This document shows positions 36,520-48,901 of a DNA stretch of 64,000 nucleotides, piece by piece. Source of the DNA: Mycolicibacterium duvalii (GTDB taxonomy: Bacteria > Actinomycetota > Actinomycetes > Mycobacteriales > Mycobacteriaceae); the NCBI RefSeq assembly GCF_010726645.1, contig NZ_AP022563.1, positions 1,426,001 to 1,490,000 of the forward strand. The letters run 5' to 3'. The position numbers and the translations under genes are program-made. Under the pieces are notes generated by a model. That model made no database searches. It had not been told where the DNA came from and saw only the letters and a list, made by a program, of their open reading frames with translations. The stretch's first letter is position 1. Each line of letters opens with the position of its first letter.

Positions 36520-39422
36520 GCACCTCCGTCAACGACGCCCCGACCGACGCCTTCCCGCCTGCCCGGCCCCCGCACCGCCCACTGATCCCGCGGTTGATCC
36601 GCACGTTCGCGGTGCCGATCGTGCTCATCTGGATCGGCGTGATCGCGTTCCTCAACGTCAGCGTGCCGCAGCTGGAAACCGTCGGGCAGATGCAGGCGGT
36701 GTCGATGAGCCCCGACGACGCGCCGTCGATGATCTCGATGAAGAAGGTCGGCGAGCTGTTCGAGGAGGGCGACTCCGACAGCTCGGTGATGGTCGTCTTC
36801 GAGGGCGAGGAACCGCTCGGCGACGAGGCACACGCCTGGTACGACGAATTGGTCGATCGGCTCGAGGCCGACACCGCGCATGTGCAGTCGGTGCAGGACT
36901 TCTGGAGCGATCCGCTCACCGCCGCCGGGTCGCAGAGCAACAACGGCAAGGCCGCCTACGTCCAGGTCAAACTGGTTGGTAACCAAGGTGAGGCGATCGC
37001 CAACGAATCCGTCGAGGCCGTTCAGGATCTCGTCGGCAGCCTGGAGCCACCGCCGGGCGTCAAGGCCTACGTCACCGGCCCCGCGGCGCTGGCCGCCGAC
37101 CAGCACATCGCCGGCGACCGCAGTATGCGGCTGATCGAGGCCGCGACCTTCACCGTCATCATCGTCATGTTGCTGTTGGTCTACCGGTCGATCCTGACGG
37201 TGATCATCACGCTGTTCATGGTGGTGTTGTCGCTGTTGACCGCACGCGGGGTGGTGGCGTTCCTCGGCTACCACGAGATCATCGGACTCTCCACGTTCGC
37301 GACGAACCTGTTGGTGACGCTCGCGATCGCGGCCGCCACCGACTACGCGATCTTCCTCAACGGCCGCTACCAGGAAGCGCGCACACTGGGCGAGGACAAG
37401 GAGTCCGCGTTCTACACGATGTTTCACGGCACCGCCCACGTCGTGCTGGGCTCGGGCCTGACCATCGCCGGCGCGACCTTCTGCCTCAGCTTCACCCGCC
37501 TGCCGTACTTCCAGACGATGGGTGTGCCGCTTGCCATCGGCATGTTCGTCGTCGTGATGGCGGGCGTGGTGCTGATGGTCGCGATCATCAGCATCGTCAC
37601 CCGCTTCGGCAAGCTGCTGGAACCCAAGCGCGCGATGCGGATTCGGGGCTGGCGCAAGATCGGTGCGGCCGTGGTGCGTTGGCCCGGCCCGATCCTGGTC
37701 GCCACCATCGCCCTGTCCCTGGTGGGCCTGCTGACCCTGCCCGGCTACGAGACCAACTACAACGACCGCAACTACCTGCCGGCGGATCTGCCCGCCAACC
37801 AGGGATACGCGGTGGCCGACCGGAACTTCTCGCAGGCCCGGATGAACCCCGAGCTGCTGATGGTGGAGAGCGACCACGACCTGCGCAACTCCGCGGACTT
37901 CCTGGTGATCGACAAGATCGCCAAGGCGCTGTTCGATGTCGAGGGCATCGCCCGCGTCCAGGCGATCACCCGCCCCGACGGCAAGCCGATCAAACACACG
38001 TCGATTCCGTTCCAGATGAGCATGCAGGGCACCACCCAGCGGCTCAACGAGAAGTACATGCAGGACCGGATGGCCGACATGCTGGTGCAGGCCGACGAGA
38101 TGGCCAACACCATCAAGACGATGGAGAAGATGTCGAACCTGACCGAGGAGATGGCCTCGATCACCCACGACATGGTGACCAAGATGGAAGGCATGGTCGG
38201 CAACATCGAGGACCTGCGCGACAGCATCGCCAACTTCGACGACTTCTTCCGGCCCATCCGCAACTACTTCTACTGGGAACCACACTGTTTCAACATCCCG
38301 GTCTGCTGGGCGATGCGGTCGGTGTTCGACACGCTCGACGGCATCAACCTGATGACCGACGACATCAAGGCACTGTTGCCTGACATGCAGCGGCTCGACG
38401 CGCTGATGCCGCAGATGGTCGCGCTGATGCCCGAGATGATCCAGACCATGAAGACCATGCGCACGATGATGCTGACGATGTATCAGTCGCAGAAGGGCAT
38501 GCAGGATCAGATGGCGGCGATGTCGGAGAACGCCGACGCCATGGGTGAGGCCTTCGACGACTCGATGAACGACGACTCGTTCTACCTGCCGCCGGAGATC
38601 TTCGAGAACAAGGACTTCCAGCGCGGTCTCGAGCAGTTCCTGTCCCCCGACGGTCATGCGGTGCGCTTCATCATCAGCCACGAGGGGGATCCGCTGACCC
38701 CGGAGGGCATCGAGCGCATCGATGACATCAAGACCGCCGCCAAGGAAGCGATCAAAGGCACGCCGCTGGAAGGATCCAAGATCTACCTCGGCGGAACCGC
38801 AGCCGTGTACAAGGACATGCAGGACGGCAACAACTACGACCTCCTGATCGCCGGGATCGCGGCCATGGCACTGATCTTCATCATCATGCTGTTGCTCACC
38901 CGGGCCATCGTCGCCGCCGCGGTGATCGTCGGCACGGTCGTGCTGTCCCTGGGCGCGTCGTTCGGTCTGTCGGTGCTGTTCTGGCAGCACATCCTCGGAC
39001 AGCCGCTGCACTGGATGGTGCTGGCGATGGCGGTGATCATCCTGCTGGCCGTCGGCGCCGACTACAACCTCCTTCTGGTATCCCGGCTCAAAGAGGAGAT
39101 CCATGCCGGCATCGGCACCGGCATCATCCGGGCCATGGGCGGCAGTGGGTCGGTGGTAACCGCCGCCGGACTGGTCTTCGCGTTTACCATGATGTCGATG
39201 TCGGTCAGCGAGCTGACCGTGATCGGGCAGGTCGGTACCACGATCGGGCTGGGGCTGTTGTTCGACACCCTGGTGATCCGGGCGTTCATGACGCCGTCGA
39301 TCGCCGCGCTGCTGGGCCCGTGGTTCTGGTGGCCGCAACGGGTCCGTACCCGGCCGGTGCCGTCGCCCTGGCCGAGACCCGGTGGGCTGCAATCGGATCC
39401 GTCAGAAGGAGTGAAAGCATGA
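36516..39422 (+). CDS. mmpL: MmpL-family RND transporter
   Basis: The 968-residue RND transporter has eleven or twelve membrane helices, two periplasmic domains, and the proton-relay Asp-Tyr pairs in TM4 (AATDYAIFL) and TM10 ([16 protein letters not shown]). The second periplasmic region contains a long methionine-rich coiled coil (about residues 490-690) flanking two cysteines ([13 protein letters not shown]), the pattern of MmpL4/MmpL5-type exporters that handle siderophores and drugs. The N-terminal cytoplasmic tail is Pro-rich. It is coupled to mmpS upstream and to a DUF732 gene downstream by ATGA overlaps. The substrate is not predictable from sequence alone. Confidence 0.95.
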   Translation: MSTSVNDAPTDAFPPARPPHRPLIPRLIRTFAVPIVLIWIGVIAFLNVSVPQLETVGQMQAVSMSPDDAPSMISMKKVGELFEEGDSDSSVMVVFEGEEPLGDEAHAWYDELVDRLEADTAHVQSVQDFWSDPLTAAGSQSNNGKAAYVQVKLVGNQGEAIANESVEAVQDLVGSLEPPPGVKAYVTGPAALAADQHIAGDRSMRLIEAATFTVIIVMLLLVYRSILTVIITLFMVVLSLLTARGVVAFLGYHEIIGLSTFATNLLVTLAIAAATDYAIFLNGRYQEARTLGEDKESAFYTMFHGTAHVVLGSGLTIAGATFCLSFTRLPYFQTMGVPLAIGMFVVVMAGVVLMVAIISIVTRFGKLLEPKRAMRIRGWRKIGAAVVRWPGPILVATIALSLVGLLTLPGYETNYNDRNYLPADLPANQGYAVADRNFSQARMNPELLMVESDHDLRNSADFLVIDKIAKALFDVEGIARVQAITRPDGKPIKHTSIPFQMSMQGTTQRLNEKYMQDRMADMLVQADEMANTIKTMEKMSNLTEEMASITHDMVTKMEGMVGNIEDLRDSIANFDDFFRPIRNYFYWEPHCFNIPVCWAMRSVFDTLDGINLMTDDIKALLPDMQRLDALMPQMVALMPEMIQTMKTMRTMMLTMYQSQKGMQDQMAAMSENADAMGEAFDDSMNDDSFYLPPEIFENKDFQRGLEQFLSPDGHAVRFIISHEGDPLTPEGIERIDDIKTAAKEAIKGTPLEGSKIYLGGTAAVYKDMQDGNNYDLLIAGIAAMALIFIIMLLLTRAIVAAAVIVGTVVLSLGASFGLSVLFWQHILGQPLHWMVLAMAVIILLAVGADYNLLLVSRLKEEIHAGIGTGIIRAMGGSGSVVTAAGLVFAFTMMSMSVSELTVIGQVGTTIGLGLLFDTLVIRAFMTPSIAALLGPWFWWPQRVRTRPVPSPWPRPGGLQSDPSEGVKA

Positions 39423-39769
39423 GGCGTGCACTGATCGGTGCGGCGACGGTGGCGATGGGGTTGACCTTCGCCGCACCGGCGGCAGGGTTGATCTTCGCCG
39501 CACCGGCGGCGGCCGACCCGGACACCGCGTTCACCAACGAGCTCAACACCTACGGGATCTACGGGCAGAAGGACTACAACGCCTGGATCGGCAAGATCAC
39601 CTGCAAGCGGATCGCCACCGGTGTGGACGCCGACGCGTTCGAGGCGGCCGAGTTCGTGCACAACCAGCTGCAGCGGGGCTCCACCACCGAGCAGGCGTGG
39701 AAGTTCTTGGCGGCCGGGCTGCGCACCTACTGTCCCGACAAGCTGCCGATCCTCGACCAGGCCCGGTAG
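39419..39769 (+). CDS. DUF732-type secreted protein
   Basis: The 116-residue precursor starts at ATG 39419 with GGAG upstream. The signal peptide is unusual: a 27-base segment is duplicated (39461-39487, 39488-39514) so that LTFAAPAAG is followed by LIFAAPAAA before the cleavage region ADPDTAF. The mature domain ([41 protein letters not shown]) matches DUF732, small secreted mycobacterial helical proteins with one disulfide. It overlaps the mmpL stop by four bases, implying a shared function with the transporter. Confidence 0.88.
   Translation: MRRALIGAATVAMGLTFAAPAAGLIFAAPAAADPDTAFTNELNTYGIYGQKDYNAWIGKITCKRIATGVDADAFEAAEFVHNQLQRGSTTEQAWKFLAAGLRTYCPDKLPILDQAR
39461..39514. repeat. 27-bp duplication inside a signal peptide
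   Basis: Two head-to-tail 27-base units (39461-39487 and 39488-39514) differ at four bases, at positions 5 and 24-27 of the unit. They duplicate nine residues of the signal-peptide hydrophobic core in frame, lengthening the membrane-spanning part of the leader. Confidence 0.8.
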
Positions 39770-39784
39770 GCCAACGAAGAAGAA

Positions 39785-39811
39785 CCGCCCCGCGCACGAT
39801 GCGCGGGGCGG
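39785..39811. terminator. Strong hairpin between convergent genes, likely bidirectional terminator
   Basis: CCGCCCCGCGC (39785-39795) and GCGCGGGGCGG (39801-39811) form a perfect 11-bp GC stem with a five-base loop. It is followed on the plus strand by ATTTCGTTGG and on the minus strand by TTCTTCTTCG, short of a full U-run, as is usual in mycobacteria. It stands between the mmpS-mmpL-DUF732 operon and the convergent gene at 39830. Confidence 0.85.
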
Positions 39812-39829
39812 ATTTCGTTGGTGCAGAGA

Positions 39830-40300
39830 CTATCTGGCGACCGGCCAGTCCCACACCGACATGTCGCCGCGTGGGTAGTTCATGCAGACGTCGGTGGCGT
39901 GGGCCACCACACCCTTGTTGTTGAAGAACAACTTCGCCCAGTTGCCCCACCGCGTGGCCACCTGTTCATAGAAGACGTTGGTGGCCGTGTTCTCCGAGTA
40001 CTGGCGGCGACCCACGGGATCCAGCGAGAAGAACCAATGAATCCGGTCGAACGCGGCCTGCTGGACGTCTGCGGGCCGGTTGCTGCGGTCGATCATGTAC
40101 CGCTCGAAGTAGATCGGGCTGGTGTCGCGGGCGGCGGCCATGTACTGCTCGACGTCGCACTGCGTGTGGATGATCCGGCGCGGAATCGGATAGTCGTCGG
40201 TGGAATCCGCCGTAGCCGGGCCGGCCAGCGTCAGGCTCACCGCCGTGGCACCGAGAATCCCCAGACCCGCGCGCGCGACGCGACCCATCAGTCCGGTCAT
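39830..40300 (-). CDS. Secreted mycobacterial protein (DUF5078-like)
   Basis: The 156-residue precursor has a signal peptide ([20 protein letters not shown], cleavage after ATA near residue 31). The mature domain reads [20 protein letters not shown] ... [18 protein letters not shown] ... [10 protein letters not shown], with two cysteines that could pair. I recall this pattern from mycobacterial DUF5078 proteins; function is unknown. GGAGCAGGAG lies a few bases before the ATG at 40300. It faces the MmpL operon across the hairpin at 39785. Confidence 0.8.
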   Translation of the reverse strand: MTGLMGRVARAGLGILGATAVSLTLAGPATADSTDDYPIPRRIIHTQCDVEQYMAAARDTSPIYFERYMIDRSNRPADVQQAAFDRIHWFFSLDPVGRRQYSENTATNVFYEQVATRWGNWAKLFFNNKGVVAHATDVCMNYPRGDMSVWDWPVAR

Positions 40301-40391
40301 CGTTACTCCTGCTCCGTGGTGCGGTTCGTTCCGCAGCGATTGTATAGCCTAGCTAGACATGTGGCGGACGTACGGTCCGCGGTCCATCCGA

Positions 40392-40667
40392 TCAGCCGCC
40401 CCCGGTGACCGGATTCGACGTCAACGAGATCCAGCCGCCGTTGATCCACACGCCCCATCGTCCACCCCAGGCCGAGTTCCACACCACCGGTTGGCCGATC
40501 CACACCTCGGCCGGCTTCGGGGGAGCCCACGCCGGTGGCTGCTCGCCCAGCGCCGGCAGCGGCGGAGGCGCCGGTTGCGCGCTCACCGGCGCGCCGCCGA
40601 CCAACAACATCCCGGCCGCCGCAGCGCCGGCGATGGCGGTGGACAGCGCGGTCTTGGTCAGGGTCAT
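40392..40667 (-). CDS. Small secreted Pro/Trp-rich protein
   Basis: The protein has 91 residues from ATG 40667. A signal peptide (ALSTAIAGAAAAGMLLVGGA, cleavage after VSA) precedes a mature part of about 60 residues that is rich in proline and tryptophan (QPAPPPLPALGEQPPAWAPP, then VWNSAWGGRWGVWINGGW). The Trp/Gly repeat suggests a compact surface-binding peptide. AAGGTGAG precedes the ATG. No function is known to me. Confidence 0.75.
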   Translation of the reverse strand: MTLTKTALSTAIAGAAAAGMLLVGGAPVSAQPAPPPLPALGEQPPAWAPPKPAEVWIGQPVVWNSAWGGRWGVWINGGWISLTSNPVTGGG

Positions 40668-40845
40668 CAGCTCACCTTCGGTCGGTTCGGCGTCAGGTTG
40701 ATTAGCATAGTTAACCACCCGGGGCGGGATGTGTACCGGGTTCCCGCCGCGCCCGGGCCCGACACGGCCGGATCGCCGTCCCCGCTCGCGCGGATCATGA
40801 CATTCTGATGGCCGTCTGTAACGCGCTGTGGGCGAGGAGGTCCCG

Positions 40846-42132
40846 ATGACGGCACCGTCACCCGTACTGACCGACGAGACCCACACCCCACGCCGGGCCT
40901 GGGCGGCGGTATCGGTGCTCGCCGTGGTGGGGACGTTGAACTACGCCGACCGGTTCCTGCCCGCGGTGCTCGCCGAACCGATCCGCCAGGATCTCGCGCT
41001 GTCGGACACCGCGATCGGGGTGATCAACGGTTTCGGCTTTCTCGCGGTGTACGCACTGATCGGCATCCCGATCGCCCGAATCTCCGACCGGGGCGCGTAT
41101 GGCCTGGTGGTGTCCGGGTGCCTGTCGCTGTGGGGCGTGATGACGATGCTCGGCGGCGCGGTGCAGTCCGGTGTCCAGCTGGCGCTGACCCGGGTCGGCG
41201 TCGCCATCGGTGAGGCCGGGTCCACCCCCGCCGCCCACGCCTACGTGGCCCGCAACTTCCCTCCTGAGCGGCGCGCCGCCCCGTTGGCGGTCATCACGCT
41301 GGCGATCCCGCTGGCCAGCGCGGCCAGCCTGATCGGGGGCGGCCTGCTGGCCCAGGCGCTCGGCTGGCGGTCGGCGTTCGTCATCATGGGCGCCCTGTCC
41401 GTCGCATTCGTCCCGGTGGTGCTGGCGGTGGTCGGGCGCCGCCAGTCGCCGCGCGCCGAGGCCACGGTCGCGGTCGCGGTCGCCCCACCGGTATCCGGAA
41501 GCTGGTGGCAGATTCTGCGTAAACCCAGCTATCTGGCGATCGTGTCCGGAGCGGCGTGCATCTCGGTGGCCGGGTACGCGCTGACCACCTTCGCACCGGC
41601 TTTTCTGATGCGCGCCCGCGGCATGTCGCTCGGCGACGTCGGCCTCTATTACGGGCTGGCCACCGGTCTGACCGGCATCCTGGGGCTGCTGCTCGTCGGC
41701 CGCATCGCCGACCGGCTCTCGGCCCGCGACCCCCGCTGGTTGCTGTGGCTGGTGGCGGTGCTGACCGCGGCGCTGCTGCCGTTCTCCACGCTGGGCTTCC
41801 TGGTCGGTGGCAGCGCCGTCGCGGTGATCTTCATCGCGTTGAGCTATGTCGTCGGGACGGCTTACATGGCACCGTCGATCGCGGCGATCCAGCGGCTGGT
41901 GCCACCCGAACAGCGGGCGACCGCCTCGGCGGTGTTCCTGTTCTTCAGCGCGATCCTCGGCTCGGTCGGGCCACTGGTGACCGGCATGATCAGCGACGCG
42001 CTGCGGGACAGCCTGGGGGCCATGTCGCTGGGCCGCGCATTGCTGTGCGTGGTGCCGGTGATGCACCTGGCGGCCATCGGGTGCTACCTGCTGGCCAGTC
42101 GGCGCTTCCTCGACGAGGTCGCTGAAGGTTAG
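40846..42132 (+). CDS. MFS transporter (spinster/aromatic-acid type)
   Basis: This 428-residue transporter has twelve predicted helices. The N terminus, VGTLNYADRFLPAVLAEPIR, is a good match to MFS members of the spinster/hexuronate-like group, and the helix 2-3 loop reads IARISDRGAYGLVVSG. AGGAGG lies six bases before the ATG at 40846. It converges on the acyl-CoA dehydrogenase-like gene with a four-base overlap of stop codons. Substrate unknown; organic acids are typical for relatives. Confidence 0.88.
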   Translation: MTAPSPVLTDETHTPRRAWAAVSVLAVVGTLNYADRFLPAVLAEPIRQDLALSDTAIGVINGFGFLAVYALIGIPIARISDRGAYGLVVSGCLSLWGVMTMLGGAVQSGVQLALTRVGVAIGEAGSTPAAHAYVARNFPPERRAAPLAVITLAIPLASAASLIGGGLLAQALGWRSAFVIMGALSVAFVPVVLAVVGRRQSPRAEATVAVAVAPPVSGSWWQILRKPSYLAIVSGAACISVAGYALTTFAPAFLMRARGMSLGDVGLYYGLATGLTGILGLLLVGRIADRLSARDPRWLLWLVAVLTAALLPFSTLGFLVGGSAVAVIFIALSYVVGTAYMAPSIAAIQRLVPPEQRATASAVFLFFSAILGSVGPLVTGMISDALRDSLGAMSLGRALLCVVPVMHLAAIGCYLLASRRFLDEVAEG

Positions 42133-43322
42133 AGCCCGAACTGGTCCTCGACGATGCCCAGCCACACCTGCGCCGCGTCGATGGCGACCTTCTCGCTGAT
42201 GAACGCGTGCTGGGTGCCGGTGTACAGATCCCGGAACGCGCGCTCGAGGCGGCTGCCCTCCCGGATCGCGCTGGTACCCGCCACCAGGTGGGCCCACTCG
42301 GCGCACTGCCGGGCGGTGTCGGTGGCGAACACCGCCGCCACCCGCATGTCGGCCCGCATCGTCGAGGTCAGCTCGGCACCGTCGGCGACCGCGGTCTCGG
42401 CCGTGCTGAACGCGTCGAGCACCAACAGGCGGGCCGCCCGCCACGCCGCGACGTGATGGGCCAGCCCCTTCTGGAAGGTCGGGCGGGTCGCCAGCGCCGC
42501 CATGTCGCTCATCCGGTACTTGGTGGCCGCGAGCTCGCTGACGTCATCGAGCATGCTCTTGGCCACGCCCAGCGCCCACGCCGCGTGCCCGGCGGCGGTC
42601 ACCGGCATCATGCCCATCCGGGTGGCCGCCGAACTGCCGCGGTGCGGGTCGCGGGTGAACAACGCGAAGGTCCGGCGGTGGGGAACGAACACGTCCTCGA
42701 TGCGGTAGTCGTAGGAGCCGGTGCCCTTCAGGCCCTGCACGTGCCAGCCGTCGGTGAAGGTGACCTCGCCGCGGGGCACGACCGCAACCTGCATGTCGGG
42801 CACCCCTTCACTGACCCACCGCATCTGCCCGTCGTCCATCGGGAAGAAGCCCGCCGCGACGTACTCGGAGTGGCCGGTTCCGGATCCGAAGCTCCAGGCG
42901 CCGGTCAGCCGGTAACCGCCCTCGACCGCGACGCCCTGGCCGTTGGGAAAGAACTGCCCGCCCATCGTGACGCGGTTGGCGTTGTCGGTGAACACCTCGG
43001 CGAAACCGTCGTCGGGCAGATAGCACGCGGCCGCGAACGAGGACGGCAGGTTGGCGATGCCGATCCAACCGAATGAGCCGTCCTGCCAGGCCATTTCGAT
43101 CCAGGTCTCGATCATCTCGGCAAACGAGGGCTCGACGCCGCCCGCCGGGCCGGGGTTGAAGGCGGTCATCAATCCCGTCGACCACATCGCCTCGACGATC
43201 GGCGCCGTCAGCGTTCTGCCGCGCTCCGACGCGGCGGCCTCGGCAGCCACGAGTTCGCGCATGCGGCGGGCGTATTCGACGATGTCACGGGTCGGCGAAG
43301 CGACCTGGGGTGGGGCTGTCAC
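42129..43322 (-). CDS. Acyl-CoA dehydrogenase-fold flavin monooxygenase (HsaA-like)
   Basis: This 397-residue protein has the acyl-CoA dehydrogenase fold: an N-terminal helical domain, a beta domain with YRLTGAWSFGSGTGHSEYV and VQGLKGTGSYDYRIEDVFVP, and a C-terminal Acyl-CoA_dh_2-type helix bundle ending AGTSAIREGSRLERAFRDLY. That version, lacking the catalytic Glu context of true dehydrogenases, is used by two-component flavin monooxygenases such as HsaA of steroid degradation, which accept reduced flavin from a separate reductase. No reductase gene is next to it. The start is a GTG at 43322. Confidence 0.85.
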   Translation of the reverse strand: MTAPPQVASPTRDIVEYARRMRELVAAEAAASERGRTLTAPIVEAMWSTGLMTAFNPGPAGGVEPSFAEMIETWIEMAWQDGSFGWIGIANLPSSFAAACYLPDDGFAEVFTDNANRVTMGGQFFPNGQGVAVEGGYRLTGAWSFGSGTGHSEYVAAGFFPMDDGQMRWVSEGVPDMQVAVVPRGEVTFTDGWHVQGLKGTGSYDYRIEDVFVPHRRTFALFTRDPHRGSSAATRMGMMPVTAAGHAAWALGVAKSMLDDVSELAATKYRMSDMAALATRPTFQKGLAHHVAAWRAARLLVLDAFSTAETAVADGAELTSTMRADMRVAAVFATDTARQCAEWAHLVAGTSAIREGSRLERAFRDLYTGTQHAFISEKVAIDAAQVWLGIVEDQFGL

Positions 43323-43340
43323 CCCTCGACGGTAAGCGGT

Positions 43341-44159
43341 TCAGGGCAGTGCAGTGAACAAGTTCGACAGATCTGTCATCACTGTTCCGCTGTCCGACGC
43401 CGGGACCGGTTGCGGACCGGCCGGCAGGGCGGTCCCGGTGAGATGTTGCTCGCCAGTGACGGCAGAGTTCTGGAGCGCCGGTGTGGCGGTCGCACCAGCA
43501 GCCGGCGCGGCGGTCTTGGGCGCGGATGCCGAGTAGTAGACGGGCGCGGACGTCCGGGGTGGCGCCGCGGTGACGAATTTGCGGGTCTGGGTGGCGGTGG
43601 ACGGAGACACCACCGGCACGATCCGCCACCCGGACTCGACCGCGGCGGGTCCCGCCGGCACCGCGGGGGCCGCGTGCGCGCTCTGCGCCGGCACCGATCC
43701 GGTGGTCAGGAACAACACCGACAGCACTGCCGCGGCGGCGGTACCGACCAGCGCCGCCATCACTCCGCGGCGGCGCGGGGCCGGCACCGGCGGCGTCGCG
43801 GCGTCGGGCCGGCTGACGGCCGCACCGGCGGCCGCCTGCAGCTGCGGCGCGCACCTCTGTCCCGCGGCCAGCGCCTCGTCGAAATCTACGACCTCGACGT
43901 GTCGGAATCCCAAGGCCCGCAGACGAACAACCAGATCGGCGGGCACACCGTCGCGCCCGGTGATCCGGACGGTGTCGATGGCCAGGCCATCGGAGGTCGC
44001 GACGACGTGGGCGCTGCGCGCCGAGGCGACGACGACGTCCGCGCCGCCGTCGGTGACCTGACGAGCGTCATGGTCGACCACAGCCGGGTGCTCCTCGTCG
44101 GTGATGATCACCCACACCACCTCGTCGGAGGTCAGCGACAGCCCCATCACGACGCCCAC
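43341..44159 (-). CDS. DUF7159-type membrane protein with actin/PilM-like N-terminal domain
   Basis: The protein has 272 residues from GTG 44159. The N-terminal domain (GLSLTSDEVVWVIITDEEHP, about 1-105) resembles that of the protein at 60618-61775. A membrane helix (VMAALVGTAAAAVLSVLFLT, about 134-153) follows, then an Ala/Pro/Thr-rich extracellular tail of about 115 residues. GAAGGA lies seven bases before the GTG; a TTG two codons upstream is also possible. Mycobacteria carry several such proteins, often near PE/PPE or envelope genes; function is unknown. It diverges from the permease gene. Confidence 0.75.
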   Translation of the reverse strand: MGVVMGLSLTSDEVVWVIITDEEHPAVVDHDARQVTDGGADVVVASARSAHVVATSDGLAIDTVRITGRDGVPADLVVRLRALGFRHVEVVDFDEALAAGQRCAPQLQAAAGAAVSRPDAATPPVPAPRRRGVMAALVGTAAAAVLSVLFLTTGSVPAQSAHAAPAVPAGPAAVESGWRIVPVVSPSTATQTRKFVTAAPPRTSAPVYYSASAPKTAAPAAGATATPALQNSAVTGEQHLTGTALPAGPQPVPASDSGTVMTDLSNLFTALP

Positions 44160-44286
44160 GGGCAAGTCCTTCCGTCGTCCGAGCAGTGTGTGCGGTTAAT
44201 CGGGTATAGGTGACAAGCCGTTACACGGCGCCGATCCCCGTCGTTCCGTAATGTGCAGCTCACACCGTCGAACGGAGTCGTATGTC

Positions 44287-45726
44287 ATGAGTACCGACCG
44301 TCGCACCGACCATAAGGCCCACAGCTTCGAAGCGCATCGCGAGACGCCCGACTATCTGGAGAAGCGTCAGCTCAAAAGCGGTAGTGCGGGTTGGGTTCTG
44401 CTGGCTTCCCTCGGCATCGGCTACGTCATCTCGGGTGATTACTCCGGATGGAACTTCGGTTTGGCCGAAGGTGGTTTCGGCGGTTTGGCGATCGCCGCGG
44501 CGGTGATCGCCTGCATGTACCTGGCTCTGGTGCTCGGGATGGCCGAGCTCTCCTCGGCCCTGCCCGCGGCCGGCGGCGGCTACACGTTCGCGAGGCGGGC
44601 CCTGGGGCCGTGGGGCGGCTTCGCCACCGGGACCGCCATTCTGATCGAGTATGCGATCGCCCCGGCGGCGATCGCCACGTTCATCGGCGCCTACGTCGAA
44701 TCGCTGAATCTGTTCGGCATCCAGGACGGCTGGTGGGTGTACCTCGCCGCGTACGTCATCTTCGTCGGCATCCATCTGGCCGGCGTCGGCGAAGCGCTGA
44801 AGGTCATGTTCGTGATCACCGCGATCGCCCTGGTCGGTCTGGTCATCTTCGCCATCGCCGCGGCCGGCCAGTTCGATTCGGCCAACCTGACCGACATCCC
44901 GGTGACCGACGCGGCCGGCGCCTCGTCGCTGCTGCCGTTCGGCCTGCTCGGCGTGTGGGCGGCGCTACCGTTCGCGATCTGGTTCTTCCTGGCCGTCGAG
45001 GGCGTGCCATTGGCCGCCGAGGAAGCCGAGGACCCGAAACGCAACGTCCCCCGCGGCATCATCGCGGCGATCGCGGTGCTGCTGGTCACCTGCGTGACCG
45101 TCCTGGTGTTGACCACCGGGGCCGGCGGCGCCGCGGCGATGTCGGAGTCGGGCAATCCGTTGGTCGAAGCGCTCGGCAGCAGCACCTGGGCCACGGTGGT
45201 CAATTACATCGGACTGGCCGGTCTGGTCGCGAGCTTCTTCTCGATCATCTACGCCTACTCGCGGCAGTTGTTCGCGCTCTCCCGCGCCGGTTACCTGCCG
45301 ACGGTGCTGTCGGTGACCAACCGCCGTAAGGCACCGACGCTGGCGCTCATCATCCCCGGACTGATCGGCTTCGCGTTGTCGCTGACGGGCCAGGGTGCCC
45401 TGCTGCTCAACATGGCGGTGTTCGGCGCGGCGCTGAGTTACGTGCTGATGATGGTCAGCCACATCGTGCTGCGCGTGCGGGCCCCGGAGATGCCGCGTCC
45501 GTACCGGACCCCGGGCGGCGTGGTCACCACCGGCTTCGCGTTGGTGATCGCGGTGCTGGCGGTGATCGCGACGTTCCTGGTCGACCACATCGCCGCCCTG
45601 TGCTGTCTGGTCGTGTTCGCGGCGTTCATGGCGTACTTCGGCATCTACAGCCGCCACCATCTGGTGGCCAACTCCCCCGACGAGGAGTTCGCGGCGCTGG
45701 CCGCTGCCGAGGAGGATCTGCGCTAG
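44287..45726 (+). CDS. Amino acid/ethanolamine permease (APC family)
   Basis: The 479-residue permease has twelve predicted helices. Features of the ethanolamine-permease branch are LKSGSAGWVLLASLGIGYVI, the helix-1 break GDYSGWNFGLAEGG, AAGGGYTFARRALGPWGGF and AIWFFLAVEGVPLAAEEAED. Relatives import ethanolamine or amino acids in symport with protons. The ATG at 44287 has CGGAG eleven bases upstream. No ethanolamine-ammonia lyase genes are in the window. Confidence 0.87.
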   Translation: MSTDRRTDHKAHSFEAHRETPDYLEKRQLKSGSAGWVLLASLGIGYVISGDYSGWNFGLAEGGFGGLAIAAAVIACMYLALVLGMAELSSALPAAGGGYTFARRALGPWGGFATGTAILIEYAIAPAAIATFIGAYVESLNLFGIQDGWWVYLAAYVIFVGIHLAGVGEALKVMFVITAIALVGLVIFAIAAAGQFDSANLTDIPVTDAAGASSLLPFGLLGVWAALPFAIWFFLAVEGVPLAAEEAEDPKRNVPRGIIAAIAVLLVTCVTVLVLTTGAGGAAAMSESGNPLVEALGSSTWATVVNYIGLAGLVASFFSIIYAYSRQLFALSRAGYLPTVLSVTNRRKAPTLALIIPGLIGFALSLTGQGALLLNMAVFGAALSYVLMMVSHIVLRVRAPEMPRPYRTPGGVVTTGFALVIAVLAVIATFLVDHIAALCCLVVFAAFMAYFGIYSRHHLVANSPDEEFAALAAAEEDLR

Positions 45727-45728
45727 CG

Positions 45729-46375
45729 CTAGGCGGTGGTGTTGGCCAGGGCTTCGATGCGCGCACGGGCGTCGGCGGCCAGTGACGCGGTGTCCAATCC
45801 ACCGCCGGCGCCGCAGGTGGTGATCTCGACGGCGGCGTTGTGGGCGGCGACGAACACGTTGTCGCAGTTCCAGTCGGACGCTCGAAGAGACCACCGCACA
45901 CTGTCCTCGGAATCCTGGGCCGGCTCCGGTGCGGCGGTGAAGACATACGTGCGGCCCCGCATCGTGGTGACCGACAGCGGGGTGTCCCGGCACGAAGCGA
46001 TGGTCTCGCGCGCGCTCTGCAGCGCTGCCGGACCGTCGAAGTCGAACCGGTACACCGCGGCCATCTCCTCGACATAGACCGCGCTGTCGTCGGAGGTCCA
46101 GTGGCCGCCGTCGGTGGCCATCGGGCGCCCGGCGCGCAGGAAGGGTGGCTCCACCTCCCGGGCCAGCCCGCTGCAGCGCTCGGGGTCGACGGATACGAAC
46201 AGATTGCCTTCGCCCTCAGCGACTTTCGGGCTGAGCAGGTCGGCGACCTGCAGCGTGGAGATCGGTGCGGCCAACGTCTCCGGACGCGGCTGCGGATTGT
46301 CGACCGTGCGGGTGCAGGCGACCAGCGCGACCGCCCCGACCACTACCGCGACCGGGAGGCGGTGCGCCGCCGCGG

Positions 46376-46379
<4 letters not shown>
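45729..46379 (-). CDS. Lipoprotein with PknH-type sensor domain
   Basis: The 216-residue precursor has a signal peptide with a lipobox (VVGAVALVAC, Cys22). The mature part fits the PknH-like extracellular sensor domain, with four conserved cysteines in DPERCSGLAR, TIASCRDTP, DWNCDNVF and ITTCGAGGG that would form two disulfides. Proteins of this fold are the sensing part of PknH and of lipoproteins such as LppH. The GTG start at 46379 overlaps the tex stop (GTGA), so it is coupled to tex. The ligand is unknown. Confidence 0.85.
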
Positions 46380-48754
<2,375 letters not shown>

Positions 48755-48901
48755 GCGCAGGACCCTACCGAATCCGACCGACATCCCAGGGTCGGGACAC
48801 GATCGCCGCGGGGGCACGACATTCATCTCCGGGTTTATCGCCGGACGCAGAGGGTACGGGCACGTTCGCCCGCAAACCACCCGCTTTTCCCTGGAGGCCC
48901 G

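Noticed and set aside
36438..39392. A 984-residue minus-strand frame opposite mmpL
   Set aside because: It is a low-complexity His/Asp/Arg-rich shadow of the mmpL coding sequence without domains or a ribosome-binding site.
40301..40391. TGCGG-TTCGTT-CCGCA inverted repeat and TAGCCTAGCTAGA stretch upstream of the 39830-40300 gene
   Set aside because: Arms of only five bases are common by chance in GC-rich DNA and do not match a known operator.
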